NCBI GenBank assembly: GCA_947630115.1
Contig: CANRGG010000001.1
Coordinates: 40,620 to 104,619 of the forward strand
DNA length: 64,000 nucleotides
Direction: 5' to 3'
Source: an uncultured Clostridia bacterium
GTDB taxonomy: Bacteria; Bacillota; Clostridia; Christensenellales; Borkfalkiaceae
Shown here piece after piece: positions 35,527-44,677 of this stretch. Under the pieces are notes generated by a model. The model saw nothing but the letters and a program-made list of their open reading frames with translations, had not been told where the DNA came from and did not search any database. Each line of letters begins with the position of its first letter. Positions within the stretch are counted from its first letter, which is position 1. The position numbers and the translations under genes were made by a program.

Positions 35527-35730
35527 ATGAATTTCTCCGAATTGCTGCAAAATCTGCTCGTGGAGTACGGAATTTCGCAAGCGAAGCTGTCCCGCGAGAC
35601 GGGGATCCCCAAGACGACGATCAGCGGCTGGCTGCGCGCGGGGAGACTGCCCGACTATCACTCCATCCGCATTTTGTGCCAATATTTTAACATCAGCGCC
35701 GACGAGCTCTTGCAGCTCAACCGCAAATAA
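35527..35730 (+). CDS. XRE-family transcriptional regulator; leaderless
   Basis: A 67-residue single-domain Cro/CI-type protein: LLQNLLVEYGISQAKLSRET, then GIPKTTISGWLRAGRLPDYH as the recognition region, ending FNISADELLQL. Nothing beyond the DNA-binding domain is present. It has normal GC-rich codons, unlike the divergent membrane gene. The ATG is six bases after TATAAT without a Shine-Dalgarno site, so the mRNA should be leaderless. Two matching palindromes in the shared promoter region suggest it represses itself and the membrane protein gene. Confidence 0.88.
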   Translation: MNFSELLQNLLVEYGISQAKLSRETGIPKTTISGWLRAGRLPDYHSIRILCQYFNISADELLQLNRK

Positions 35731-35786
35731 ATCATCGGAATTTCCGATCGGATTGTCGAAATCTTTGGAAACTTTGATAAAAATTG

Positions 35787-35819
35787 CGCCGCCGCGCCCG
35801 AGAATCGGGCGCGGCGGCG
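35787..35819. terminator. Bidirectional terminator between the XRE and thioredoxin-like lipoprotein genes
   Basis: Perfect 14-bp stem CGCCGCCGCGCCCG / CGGGCGCGGCGGCG with a five-base loop. The T-run is better for the minus-strand gene (CAATTTTTATC) than for the plus strand (ATCTTTCTG). Confidence 0.85.
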
Positions 35820-35857
35820 ATCTTTCTGCGAATTTTCGATCAATTCAGCCGCAGTTC

Positions 35858-37207
35858 TTATATTTCCTCGCGTTTGGGAGGAAGGGACTCTTCGCCTTGC
35901 AAAATCTTTGCCGTTTTGGCGGACTCTTCGAGCGCGCTGTCCGGCTTTGCATAGATCGAAAAGATCTCTTCGAAGGCGAAACCTTTTCCGCTCACAAACA
36001 TCCCGTTGGCGTCGATATAGACGCAGGTCGGAATGGCACCCGTGTCGAAATACTGCCAAAGATCGTTGTCCCGGTCGCTCCCGAGAGGGAAGGTCAGGCC
36101 CTTTTCGCGCTTGATCTCTCCGATTTTTTTCGCCGTGTCGGACGGCTCAATACTGAGCCCCATGACGAACACGCTCTTTTGATATTTCTGATAGGTCTCC
36201 TGTAGCATGGGCATTTCCGACATGCAGGGGCCGCACCAGCTCGCCCAAAAATTGAGGAGGATGAGATCGTATTGCTTGGTCAATTCGCTGAGACGGTAGG
36301 TCTTTCCTTCGAGCACGGCGGTGAAATCGTATAAAACGTCGCCCACTTTATAGCGCGTCCGTTCGGGCGCCTCGCCCTCGATGACCGAAGAGGACAGCTT
36401 GAAGGAGAAAACCATCTCGTTCCCGTCGAAGGGATAGCCCGCCTCCTGTGCAAAGTAGCCTTTCGGCAGCCCTTTGAGTTTCAGATTGTAGTTCCCGGGT
36501 TCGAGATCGGCCCCGCAAATGCCCTTGATGAACCGTTCTTCGCAGACGAATGCGCCCGTCTCGTCGAAGATCTCCGCCTCGCAGTCGAGATAGAGCTGGA
36601 CGCCCGTCCTGTTTTTCAGATAGAAAACGTAGCCCGACTGCACTTTTTCGATCTCTTTTGCGTCCTTCGTGAAGGCGCAGCGGCTGCAATGGATGGATTT
36701 CCGTCCGACGCTCTCATAGGTCGGCTCCACGTCCACGGTGTATTCGGTCTCCCAATCGTGGCCCAGCGCGTCGAGCGTCTTTTTCGTGGTATAAAGACAG
36801 TTTTTGCAGGTCTTGTATGCCGTCCAGCCCGCCTGCATGCAGGTGGGCTCCTTCGCCGCGTGCTCGATCAGCTCATGGGGGAGTTTGGGAAGCTCCTGAT
36901 AGGTCGAAGCGCCGCACCGCGAGCAGGTCTCATACGCCTCCCAACCCTTTTCGGTGCAGGTCGGCGCCTGCCCGGGATGAGCGGTCATCTCATGCCCGAG
37001 CGCGGGAATTTGCTCTTCCTCCGTCTCGCCGCAGGCGCAGGTCCGCACCTTTTTGCCCTCTTGCAGACAGGATGGGGGAACGGTCTCCTCCCACGCCCCA
37101 TAGCTGTGAACATGATCCGAAGATATTTCGGTTTTCTTCCCGCAGGACACGGACAGGAAGAGGAAAAACGCCAAAATCGGCAAAAGCAAGAGCAGTTTTT
37201 TGTTCAT
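35858..37207 (-). CDS. Lipoprotein with Cys-rich repeats fused to a TlpA-like thioredoxin domain
   Basis: A 449-residue exported lipoprotein: signal LLLLLPILAFFLFLSVSC with lipobox Cys about 22. Residues about 30-205 hold four repeats of the form H..G.W......P.C...G......C..CG......LGH. A beta-rich segment (about 210-300, with LKLKGLPKGYF) follows, then a thioredoxin-fold domain with NFWASWCGPCMSEMP (CGPC about 323-326) and the cis-Pro loop GAIPTCVYID. Extracytoplasmic thiol-disulfide exchange is the expected chemistry. Start at the ATG after GGGAGGGACGT. It is a paralogue of the protein at 53424. Transcribed alone, downstream of hydA's terminator. Confidence 0.85.
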   Translation of the reverse strand: MNKKLLLLLPILAFFLFLSVSCGKKTEISSDHVHSYGAWEETVPPSCLQEGKKVRTCACGETEEEQIPALGHEMTAHPGQAPTCTEKGWEAYETCSRCGASTYQELPKLPHELIEHAAKEPTCMQAGWTAYKTCKNCLYTTKKTLDALGHDWETEYTVDVEPTYESVGRKSIHCSRCAFTKDAKEIEKVQSGYVFYLKNRTGVQLYLDCEAEIFDETGAFVCEERFIKGICGADLEPGNYNLKLKGLPKGYFAQEAGYPFDGNEMVFSFKLSSSVIEGEAPERTRYKVGDVLYDFTAVLEGKTYRLSELTKQYDLILLNFWASWCGPCMSEMPMLQETYQKYQKSVFVMGLSIEPSDTAKKIGEIKREKGLTFPLGSDRDNDLWQYFDTGAIPTCVYIDANGMFVSGKGFAFEEIFSIYAKPDSALEESAKTAKILQGEESLPPKREEI

Positions 37208-37253
37208 ACGTCCCTCCCGGTTGCGGAAATTTTCAATCTTTTTTCGTAAAGGA

Positions 37254-37287
37254 ACAGAAAAGACCGTCATGCGGCGGTCTTTTCTGT
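37254..37287 (-). terminator. Terminator of the hydCBA operon (minus strand)
   Basis: Perfect 13-bp stem ACAGAAAAGACCG / CGGTCTTTTCTGT. The downstream T-run on the minus strand is short. Just before it the 8-mer GATCTGAC occurs twice with period 14 and covers the hydA stop. Confidence 0.75.
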
Positions 37288-37300
37288 CAGATCACAAAGG

Positions 37301-39025
37301 TCAGATCCTCTTATCTTCTTTATAAGAGGTATGGAGCACTTCATGCGCCTTGTGGCTGTTGGGCTCCTTGAAATATTCGTCGTAGAGCTGCTTCATGACG
37401 GGCGACTCGTTCGAGCAGCGGAGTTTGTTCTCCTTGTCGCTCGTGTAGAGGGCCTGCGCTCTGAGGCTCTTGAGATCGAGGCTGTTGCGCATGCTGTCGG
37501 GAAGGGTGGGCTGGCCGCCGCCGTTGACGCAGCCGCCCGGGCATGCCATGATCTCGATGAAGTCATAGTGACGGGTGCCGTCCTGCAAGCCCTTGATGAT
37601 CTCTTCGGCATTCGAAAGCCCGCTTGCGACTGCGACGCGGATCTGATGGCCCGCGACGTTGTAGGTCGCTTCCTTGATCGGGTTGGTGCCGCGAACTTCG
37701 GGGAAGTCGACGACTTCGAACTTGCCGTCGAGCATGCGCGCCGCAACGCGGAGAGCCGCTTCCATGACGCCGCCCGTCGCGCCGAAGATCGTGCCGCCGC
37801 CCGAGCAGGTCGAGAACGGATCCTCGAACTTCTCGTCCTCGAGATCCTCGAACTTGATCCCCGCCGTCTTGATCATGCGCGCAAGCTCGCGCGTCGTGAT
37901 CGCGGCGTCCACTTCGCCCTTCATTTCAGGGCGATGGCACTCGTATTTCTTTGCCGTGCAGGGAATGACGGAGACGACAAATAGATCTTTGGGATCAATG
38001 CCGTTCTTCTCGCACCAATAGGTCTTGAGAAGTCCGCCGAACATCTCTTGCGGGGATTTGCAGGTCGAAAGGTGGGGGATCATTTCGGGATGTTTCTGTT
38101 CCACGAACTTGACCCAAGCGGGGCAGCAGGAGGTGAACATCGGCATGACGCCCTTGTTCGTGATCCGGTGGATGAGCTCCGTCGCCTCTTCCATGATCGT
38201 AAGGTCCGCGGTGATGTCCATGTTGAACACATGGTCGGGACCGAGCCGTCTGATCGCGGCGACCATCTTGCCCTCGACGTTGGTGCCGACGGGAAGATCG
38301 AACGCCTCGCCGAGCGTCGCGCGGACGGAGGGCGCCGTGAAGAACACGACCTTCTTGTTGGGATCGCCGAGCGCCGCCCAAACTTCGTCCACCGTCGTGC
38401 GCTCCTTGAGGGCGCCCACGGGGCAGGCGACAATACACTGGCCGCAGCCGACGCAGACCGATTCCATGAGGGACATCTCGAACGCGCTGCCGATATGCAC
38501 CGCATAGCCTCTGCCGATCGGCCCGATCGCGCCGACAGACTGCTTCTTGCAGGCTGCGACGCAGCGGTTGCAGTTGATGCACTTGTCCCGATCGCGCACG
38601 ACATAGGGCGCGGAAGTGTCTACTTCATGTTCCAAAGGCTCGCCTTCGAAATAGTCCTCATCGCAGTTGTATTCCGCGGAGAGACGCTGCAATTCGCAGT
38701 TATGGTTCCGCTCGCAGGAAGGGCACTTCTTCTTGTGCTTGGAGAGCATGAGCTCGAGGCTCATTTTTCTGCTCTTTCTGCATTTTTCGGTGTTCGTCTG
38801 CACTTCCATGCCCTCGGAAACGGGATAGACGCAGGCCGCAACAAGGCCGCGCGCGCCCGTCGCTTCCACCAGGCACATCCGGCAGGAGCCGACGCAGGAA
38901 ACATCCTTCAAATAGCAGAGGGTAGGGATCTCGATATGCGCCTTTCTCGCCGCTTCGAGAATGGTCGAACCCTCGGGAACAGATACGGGGATATTATTGA
39001 TTTTCAAATTGATCATGTTAGCCAT
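37301..39025 (-). CDS. hydA: NAD-dependent [FeFe]-hydrogenase catalytic subunit
   Basis: The 574-residue H2-forming or H2-oxidising subunit. N-terminal [2Fe-2S] domain (PTLCYLKDVSCVGSCRMC), His/Cys [4Fe-4S] site (HKKKCPSCERNHNC), two ferredoxin-type clusters (CINCNRCVAACKK and CVGCGQCIVACPVGA), then the H-cluster motifs L1 TSCCPAWVKF, L2 VIPCTAKKYEC and L3 EIMACPGGCVNGGGQP. Start at MANMINLK, where GAGGTAATAAG is the Shine-Dalgarno site; the longer frame overlaps hydB. With hydB and hydC it forms the HydABC-type complex coupling NADH and ferredoxin to H2, as in Thermotoga. The maturases HydEFG are not in the window. Confidence 0.95.
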   Translation of the reverse strand: MANMINLKINNIPVSVPEGSTILEAARKAHIEIPTLCYLKDVSCVGSCRMCLVEATGARGLVAACVYPVSEGMEVQTNTEKCRKSRKMSLELMLSKHKKKCPSCERNHNCELQRLSAEYNCDEDYFEGEPLEHEVDTSAPYVVRDRDKCINCNRCVAACKKQSVGAIGPIGRGYAVHIGSAFEMSLMESVCVGCGQCIVACPVGALKERTTVDEVWAALGDPNKKVVFFTAPSVRATLGEAFDLPVGTNVEGKMVAAIRRLGPDHVFNMDITADLTIMEEATELIHRITNKGVMPMFTSCCPAWVKFVEQKHPEMIPHLSTCKSPQEMFGGLLKTYWCEKNGIDPKDLFVVSVIPCTAKKYECHRPEMKGEVDAAITTRELARMIKTAGIKFEDLEDEKFEDPFSTCSGGGTIFGATGGVMEAALRVAARMLDGKFEVVDFPEVRGTNPIKEATYNVAGHQIRVAVASGLSNAEEIIKGLQDGTRHYDFIEIMACPGGCVNGGGQPTLPDSMRNSLDLKSLRAQALYTSDKENKLRCSNESPVMKQLYDEYFKEPNSHKAHEVLHTSYKEDKRI

Positions 39026-39035
39026 TCTTATTACC

Positions 39036-40949
39036 TCATTTTCTTTCAACTGCCTTGACTTTGCAGTTGCTCATGCACACGCCGCACTTGATGCACTTTT
39101 CGGGGTCGATCGCGTAAGAAGGAAGTTTGTGACCGGGCGCGGTGTAGTCCGTCTTGGAGATCGCCGAAACGGGGCAGTTTCTCGCGCAGAGCCCGCAGCC
39201 GATACACTTGTCTTTGTCGATCGTGTATGTAAGGAGCGCTTTGCAGACGCCTGCCGTGCAGTGATGGTTGTAGATGTGATCTTCGTATTCGTTCCGGAAG
39301 TGATGAAGCGTGGACAGGATGGGGTTGGGCGCCGTCTGTCCGAGCGCGCAGAGCGAGGAAGCCTTCATGTGTTCCGCAAGCGCCTGGATCTTGTCGAGAT
39401 CTTCGGGCTTGCCCTTGCCTTCGGTGATCTTGGTGAGAAGCTGCAGAAGGCGCTTCGTGCCGATCCGGCAGGGCGTACACTTGCCGCAGGATTCGTCCAC
39501 TGTGAATTCGAGGTAGAACTTCGCGATATCGACCATGCAGGTATCCTCGTCGAGGACGATGAGTCCGCCCGAGCCCATCATGGAGCCGATCTTCGCAAGG
39601 TTATCAAAGTCGATCGGGGTGTCGATGAGGCTCGCGGGAATGCAGCCGCCGGAAGGTCCGCCCGTCTGGGCCGCCTTGAACTTCTTGCCGTTCGGAATGC
39701 CGCCGCCGATCTCTTCGATGATCTCGCGCAGCGTCGTGCCCATGGGCACTTCGACGAGGCCGACGTTCGTGATCTTGCCGCCGAGCGCGAACACCTTCGT
39801 GCCCGTCGAGCCCTGCGTTCCGATCTTCGCGTACCAATCCGCGCCGTTCATGATGATGGGGTTGACGTTCGCCCAGGTCTCGACGTTGTTGAGGATCGTG
39901 GGCTTTTCGAAGAGACCCTTGACCGCCGGGAACGGGGGACGGGGACGGGGCTCGCCGCGGTGGCCTTCGATGGAGGTCATGAGCGCGGTCTCCTCGCCGC
40001 AGACGAACGCGCCCGCGCCGAGACGGAGATCGATGTCGAAGTCGAAACCGCTCCCCAGAATATTTTTGCCGAGCAGTCCGTATTTATGCGCCTGGTCGAT
40101 CGCGATCCGCAGTCTGTGGACGGCGATGGGGTACTCCGCACGGACGTAGATGTAGCCCTGGTGCGCGCCGATCGCATAGCCCGCGATCGTCATCGCTTCG
40201 AGCACGCAGTGGGGATCGCCCTCGAGGACCGATCTGTCCATGAACGCGCCGGGGTCGCCCTCGTCGGCGTTGCAGCAGACGTACTTGACGTCGCCCTGCG
40301 AAGCCTTCGCAAACGCCCATTTTCTGCCCGTCGGGAAGCCCGCGCCGCCTCTGCCGCGAAGCCCGCTCTTGAGCATCGTGTCGATGACGTCGTCGGGCGT
40401 CATGCTCGTGAGGACTTTCTCGATCGCCGCATAGTCGCCCGCCGCGATCGCCTCTTCGATGTCCTCCGCCGCGATCATGCCGCAGTTGCGCAGCGCGATC
40501 CGGAGTTGTTTTTTATAGAAAGGAGTTTCCGCAAAGGGAATGATCGACCCGTCCTCATGAACGGTGCCCGCATAGAGCAGTTCCTTGACGATCTGTCCGC
40601 CCTTGACAAGGTGCTTTTCGACGACCGTCTTGGCATGCTCGGGGGTCATCTGCGAATAGAACGCGCCTTCGGGATAGACGATCATGATGGGGCCGAGCGC
40701 GCAGAGACCGAAGCAGCCCGTCTTGACGACGAGCACATCGTCGATCCCGAGCTCCTTCATGGAGGTCTCGAGCTGCTCGATGACCTTCATGGAGTGGGAA
40801 GAGGTGCAGCCCGTACCGCCGCAGACGAGCACCTGCTTGCGGTAGCCGGTCTTTTGCGCGAGGATCTCGCCCTGTTCCTTGACGACGCGGCGCACCTGGA
40901 TGAGTTCTTGCTTTTTCTGACGGATCGCGTCTAATTCCTGGATAGTCAT
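39036..40949 (-). CDS. hydB: NAD-reducing hydrogenase diaphorase subunit (NuoF-like)
   Basis: A 637-residue flavoprotein: N-terminal thioredoxin-like [2Fe-2S] domain (VCGGTGCTSS and CFGLCALGP), FMN/NADH part with GLRGRGGAGFPTGRKW (about 200) and CNADEGDPGAFMDR, the N3-like cluster ESCGKCTPCRIGTKR, HHCTAGVCKALL, and two C-terminal ferredoxin clusters CIGCGLCARNCPVSA and CIKCGVCMSNCKVKA. It carries the NAD site and probably the bifurcation centre. Start at MTIQELD after GGAGGG, overlapping the hydC stop by ATGA; the longer frame upstream is not homologous. Confidence 0.95.
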   Translation of the reverse strand: MTIQELDAIRQKKQELIQVRRVVKEQGEILAQKTGYRKQVLVCGGTGCTSSHSMKVIEQLETSMKELGIDDVLVVKTGCFGLCALGPIMIVYPEGAFYSQMTPEHAKTVVEKHLVKGGQIVKELLYAGTVHEDGSIIPFAETPFYKKQLRIALRNCGMIAAEDIEEAIAAGDYAAIEKVLTSMTPDDVIDTMLKSGLRGRGGAGFPTGRKWAFAKASQGDVKYVCCNADEGDPGAFMDRSVLEGDPHCVLEAMTIAGYAIGAHQGYIYVRAEYPIAVHRLRIAIDQAHKYGLLGKNILGSGFDFDIDLRLGAGAFVCGEETALMTSIEGHRGEPRPRPPFPAVKGLFEKPTILNNVETWANVNPIIMNGADWYAKIGTQGSTGTKVFALGGKITNVGLVEVPMGTTLREIIEEIGGGIPNGKKFKAAQTGGPSGGCIPASLIDTPIDFDNLAKIGSMMGSGGLIVLDEDTCMVDIAKFYLEFTVDESCGKCTPCRIGTKRLLQLLTKITEGKGKPEDLDKIQALAEHMKASSLCALGQTAPNPILSTLHHFRNEYEDHIYNHHCTAGVCKALLTYTIDKDKCIGCGLCARNCPVSAISKTDYTAPGHKLPSYAIDPEKCIKCGVCMSNCKVKAVERK

Positions 40950-41446
40950 TCTACACCCTCCTGCTTCTTGTAATCCTTGATGATCGCCGTGACCTTTTCG
41001 GGCGTCAGCTTGCCGTAGACTTCTTCGCCGATCATGATGACGGGCGCAAGCCCGCACGCGCCGACGCAGCGGCAGCTGTCAATGGAGAACAGTCCGTCCT
41101 CCGTGCATTCGCCGCACTTGATGCCGAGCTCCTTCTCGACCGCCGCAAGGATCTTGTCCGCGCCCTTGACGTAGCACGCCGTCCCGAGGCAGACGCTGAT
41201 ACGGTGCTTTCCCTTCGGTTTGAGGGAGAATTGCGAGTAGAACGTCACAACCCCGTAAACTTCCGAAAGGGAGATCCCGAGACCCTCCGCGATCGTCTTC
41301 TGCACGCCGATGGGCAGGTATCCGTAGATCCCCTGCGCCTCCTGCAAAATGTGCATGAGGCAACCGGGCGTAGAGCGCGATTCTTCGATGACGGCTTTCA
41401 GGGCTTTCGCCTGCTCAGCCGTACCGCACGCTGCACAATGTTCCAT
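40946..41446 (-). CDS. hydC: NAD-reducing hydrogenase small subunit (NuoE-like)
   Basis: A 166-residue thioredoxin-like [2Fe-2S] protein with the ligands in SVCLGTACYVKG and DSCRCVGACGLAP, and the helical N-terminal domain ending EVYGVVTFYSQFSLKP. An additional Cys pair, EHCAACGTAE, sits at the N terminus, outside the usual cluster. First gene of the operon hydC-hydB-hydA, with AGGAGG before the ATG and a promoter about 75 bases upstream. Confidence 0.95.
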   Translation of the reverse strand: MEHCAACGTAEQAKALKAVIEESRSTPGCLMHILQEAQGIYGYLPIGVQKTIAEGLGISLSEVYGVVTFYSQFSLKPKGKHRISVCLGTACYVKGADKILAAVEKELGIKCGECTEDGLFSIDSCRCVGACGLAPVIMIGEEVYGKLTPEKVTAIIKDYKKQEGVE

Positions 41447-41521
41447 TACTAACCTCCTGAAAAATCTTCTGTCTTTTCCGTTTCTTCGGAAATAGGAACG
41501 GTTTTTCCGCTCTCGTGCTGT

Positions 41522-41550
41522 ATTATATCACAACTTTAGAGGATTGACAA
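41522..41550 (-). promoter_or_regulatory. Promoter of hydCBA (minus strand)
   Basis: On the minus strand TTGTCA, 17-base spacer, TATAAT. The spacer ends in TTGTGA, one half of a Rex-type site; the second half is not found. Confidence 0.85.
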
Positions 41551-41703
41551 GAACATTTCACCTTATAATAGGAAAATTATAGAGAGAATTTTCGGAAAAT
41601 CCGGAGATTTTCCCCTTGCGATCCTGTCCGTGCCTCACAAATTCCGAATAAATTTATCAAAAAGCGCCGCCGGTCGAAAAACCGGGGCGCCGGGCGAATT
41701 TTG

Positions 41704-42441
41704 TCACATTCCGGGGAGAAAATTTTCGAAAATAATGCGGTCCGTCCATTTTTTGGCTCTTTCCTCATCCGCTTCGGAGCGGATCGTCCAGCAGAACTTC
41801 GCGCCTTTGAATTTCTGCGCCTTTTTCGCGGGCGAATGGAACTCGAAACTTAAAAAGTCGGGCTTGACCCAGAAGTTCAGGCTCATGTTCGCCACGATAT
41901 GCCGTTTCAGGTGGGCAAAGGGCGGGAAAAAGATCTTGGGATTGGGATCGGATAGGGTGAGCAGCCCGCAGGGGACGAGGGGACAGAGCTTTTTATACCG
42001 TTTTACATACATCGGCTGGAAGCTCTGCACGGCGTATTCGCCCGAATAGCCCGAAAACGCCGCCGAGATCTCCTCCAAAAATACTTTTGTGTCCGCTTCG
42101 GGCTCGTTTTTGATCTCGAGGAGGACTGGCACCCGCCCGCCGCAAAGTTCGAGGAGCTGGGACAAGAGGGGGATCCTCTCTTCGGTCCCCGAAAGACGGA
42201 GAGCCTGCAAATCGCAGAAGCCGCAGTCGCAGATCTTGCGCTTGTCGCCCGTCATGCGGAACAGGCAGTCGTCATGGAAGAGAACAAGTTTTTTGTCTTT
42301 CGTGATGTGGACGTCCGTTTCGATCGCATAGCCTTTTTCGATTGCTTGGGAAAACGCCGCAAGGCTGTTTTCGGGAACGCCGTCCCCATGCAGACCGCGG
42401 TGGGCGGTGGGGACGGACCAAAGCTGTTTTTTCTGTCTCAT
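41704..42441 (-). CDS. Glycerophosphodiester phosphodiesterase; leaderless
   Basis: A 245-residue GDPD-family TIM barrel. The catalytic signature is AHRGLHGDGVPENSLAAF (His14, Arg15, Glu24 region), then AIETDVHITKDKKLVLFHDD with the metal ligands and the second catalytic His, and LLEIKNEP. No signal peptide, so it acts inside the cell, unlike GlpQ. The ATG at 42441 is seven bases after TAAAAT with no Shine-Dalgarno site; a longer open frame upstream is rejected because it runs through this promoter. Confidence 0.9.
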   Translation of the reverse strand: MRQKKQLWSVPTAHRGLHGDGVPENSLAAFSQAIEKGYAIETDVHITKDKKLVLFHDDCLFRMTGDKRKICDCGFCDLQALRLSGTEERIPLLSQLLELCGGRVPVLLEIKNEPEADTKVFLEEISAAFSGYSGEYAVQSFQPMYVKRYKKLCPLVPCGLLTLSDPNPKIFFPPFAHLKRHIVANMSLNFWVKPDFLSFEFHSPAKKAQKFKGAKFCWTIRSEADEERAKKWTDRIIFENFLPGM

Positions 42442-42448
42442 GGGAATT

Positions 42449-42477
42449 ATTTTAGCACACTTTTCCGAAAAGTGCAA
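42449..42477 (-). promoter_or_regulatory. Promoter of the leaderless gdpD gene (minus strand)
   Basis: On the minus strand TTGCAC, 17-base spacer, TAAAAT, seven bases, ATG. The spacer contains the inverted repeat CACTTTTCGGAAAAGTG. Confidence 0.85.
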
Positions 42478-42483
42478 TACCGC

Positions 42484-42512
42484 TTGCAAAAATCGGAAAA
42501 AATTGTTATAAT
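42484..42512 (+). promoter_or_regulatory. Promoter of the lepA operon
   Basis: TTGCAA at 42484, 17-base spacer, TATAAT at 42507. It is back to back with the gdpD promoter. The leader contains CCCCC-AAA-GGGGG, which can fold just ahead of the Shine-Dalgarno region. Confidence 0.88.
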
Positions 42513-42547
42513 GTCCAAAAGCCCCCAAAGGGGGAGACAGGAACGAC

Positions 42548-44359
42548 ATGGCAAGACCCGACCGGAATTTACGAAATTTTTGTATCATCGCGCACATCGA
42601 CCACGGCAAGAGCACCCTTGCCGACCGGATCATGGAACTGACAGGGCAGGTGAGCAAGCGCGACATGGAGGAGCAACTCCTCGACAGCATGGACATCGAG
42701 CGGGAGCGCGGGATCACGATCAAACTTGCGCCCGTCCGCATGTATTATACCGCCCTCGACGGGCAGGAATACGAGTTCAACCTCATCGACACCCCGGGAC
42801 ACGTCGATTTCACCTATGAAGTGAGCCGCTCGCTCGCCGCCTGCGAGGGGGCGCTGCTCGTCGTGGACGCCACGCAGGGGGTGGAGGCGCAGACGCTCGC
42901 AAACGTCTATCTCGCCCTCGAAAACGACCTCGAGATCATTCCCGTGATCAACAAGATCGACCTGCAATCGGCGCGGATCGAGGAGGCGAAGAAGGAGATC
43001 GAGGAGGTCATCGGGCTGGACACCGAGGGCTGTCCCTGCGTCTCGGCGAAGGAGGGGACGAACATCCGTGACATTCTGGAAGCGGTAGTAGCCAAGATCC
43101 CGCCGCCCGAAGGGGACACCGAAGCCCCGTTGCGCGCGCTCATCTTCGATTCCTATTACGACAATTACAAGGGGGTCATCCTGTTCGTGCGGATCAAAGA
43201 CGGGCAGGTCCGGACGGGGGACAAGATCAAGGCGGCGCTCGGCGAGAGGGTCTATGAAGTGACCGAAGTCGGCGCGTTCGCTCCCTACTTGCAGCCCAAG
43301 CCGCGGCTTGCGGCGGGGGAGGTGGGATATCTTGCGGCGAGTATCAAGTCGATCGAGGACGTCTCGGTGGGCGACACCGTCATCAACGCCGCGTTCCCCG
43401 ACACCGTTCCGCTGCCCGGCTATAAAAAAGTGCAGCCCGTCGTCTTTTGCGGCATTTTCCCGCTCGACGGGTCCAAATTTCTCGATCTTAAAGACGCCAT
43501 TTCCAAGCTCAAGCTCAACGACGCCGCCCTTTCCTTCGAGCCCGACAATTCGGTCGCGCTCGGCTTCGGCTTCCGCTGTGGCTTTCTGGGGCTTCTGCAT
43601 ATGGAGATCATCCAGGAGCGGATCGAGCGGGAATTCAATCTCGACATCATCACGACCGCGCCCTCGGTCTCCTATATCGTCCATAAGACGGACGGCACCG
43701 TCTTTCATGTGGACAACCCCTCCCATCTGCCGCCGGTCGCGGAGATCGACTATATGGAGGAGCCCATCGTCAAGACGGAGATCTATTCCCCGCCCGAATA
43801 TATGGGCTCGATCATGGATCTTTGCCGGGACAAGCGGGGCGTGTTCAAGGACATGACCTATCTCGACGCCCACCGCGTCAGGATCGAATATCTTTTGCCG
43901 CTCAACGAGATCGTCTATGACTTTTTCGACGAGATCAAATCCCGCACCAAGGGCTATGCGAGCTTCGATTATGAGATTGCGGGATACGAGCGGAGCAAGC
44001 TCGTGCGGATGGACATTCTCCTCAACGGGGAGATCTGCGACGCGCTGTCCCTGATCGTCCATGAGGAGCGCGCCTACCAGCGGGGCAGGACGCTCTGCGA
44101 AAATCTCAAGGACGCGATCCCCCGCCAGCTCTTCGAGATCCCGGTGCAGGCGGCGATCGGGGGGAAGGTCATCGCCCGCGAGACGGTGAAGGCGGTGCGG
44201 AAAGACGTCCTTGCCAAGTGCTACGGCGGCGACATCACCCGGAAGAAAAAACTGCTCGAAAAGCAGAAAGAGGGCAAAAAACGAATGCGGCAGATCGGAA
44301 CGGTGGAAGTTCCTTCCGAAGTGTTCATGCAGATCTTGAAAACCAACCGGGACAAGTGA
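42548..44359 (+). CDS. lepA: Elongation factor 4
   Basis: Ribosome-associated GTPase EF4. The 603-residue protein has G1 [10 protein letters not shown] (about 15-24), switch [11 protein letters not shown]4 NKIDL, domains II and III, the LepA-specific [15 protein letters not shown], and the C-terminal domain ending EVFMQILK. Full length and intact. It leads the operon with a small alkyltransferase and hemW; lepA-hemW vicinity is common in Firmicutes. Confidence 0.96.
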   Translation: MARPDRNLRNFCIIAHIDHGKSTLADRIMELTGQVSKRDMEEQLLDSMDIERERGITIKLAPVRMYYTALDGQEYEFNLIDTPGHVDFTYEVSRSLAACEGALLVVDATQGVEAQTLANVYLALENDLEIIPVINKIDLQSARIEEAKKEIEEVIGLDTEGCPCVSAKEGTNIRDILEAVVAKIPPPEGDTEAPLRALIFDSYYDNYKGVILFVRIKDGQVRTGDKIKAALGERVYEVTEVGAFAPYLQPKPRLAAGEVGYLAASIKSIEDVSVGDTVINAAFPDTVPLPGYKKVQPVVFCGIFPLDGSKFLDLKDAISKLKLNDAALSFEPDNSVALGFGFRCGFLGLLHMEIIQERIEREFNLDIITTAPSVSYIVHKTDGTVFHVDNPSHLPPVAEIDYMEEPIVKTEIYSPPEYMGSIMDLCRDKRGVFKDMTYLDAHRVRIEYLLPLNEIVYDFFDEIKSRTKGYASFDYEIAGYERSKLVRMDILLNGEICDALSLIVHEERAYQRGRTLCENLKDAIPRQLFEIPVQAAIGGKVIARETVKAVRKDVLAKCYGGDITRKKKLLEKQKEGKKRMRQIGTVEVPSEVFMQILKTNRDK

Positions 44360-44368
44360 CGGGAAACC

Positions 44369-44677
44369 ATGGGAAATTTCGACCGAGAAGTCTATGAATA
44401 CGTCAAACAGGTGCCGCGGGGGAAGGTGACGACGTACGGGGCGATCGCCCGCGCGCTCGGCCGACCCCGGGCGGGCAGGCTCGTCGGGAATGCGCTGCAC
44501 CGCAACCCCACCCCCATTCTCGTGCCCTGCCACAGGGTCGTCAATCGGGAGGGGCGGCTCGCCCCCGCTTTCGCTTTCGGCGGAGAAGAGGTGCAGGCGG
44601 CCCTTTTGCGCGAAGAAGGGGTGCAAGTCCGGGACGGATCTGTCGATCTGTCCGTCTTTTTTTGGGAGGGAAATTGA
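44369..44677 (+). CDS. MGMT-type DNA-binding domain protein (O6-alkylguanine transferase-like)
   Basis: A 102-residue protein comprising only the C-terminal domain of alkylguanine-DNA alkyltransferases: VYEYVKQVPRGKVTTYGAIA, GRPRAGRLVGNAL and the reactive-site VPCHRVV (Cys about 54). The active cysteine is kept, so it is not a classical ATL protein, in which Cys is replaced by Trp. It could repair O6-alkylguanine or flag it for excision. It lies between lepA and hemW with nine- and zero-base gaps. Confidence 0.88.
   Translation: MGNFDREVYEYVKQVPRGKVTTYGAIARALGRPRAGRLVGNALHRNPTPILVPCHRVVNREGRLAPAFAFGGEEVQAALLREEGVQVRDGSVDLSVFFWEGN

Noticed and set aside
36689..37249. Plus-strand 186-codon frame opposite the thioredoxin-like lipoprotein
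   Set aside because: Antisense shadow with no ribosome binding site and no domain; the minus-strand protein has clear signal peptide and thioredoxin motifs.
41522..41550. Rex operator in the hydCBA promoter
   Set aside because: Only a TTGTGA half-site is present; the matching TCACAA half is missing at any normal spacing.
41544..41569. Plus-strand promoter TTGACA..TATAAT opposite the hydCBA promoter
   Set aside because: The spacer is only 14 bases and no plus-strand gene follows.
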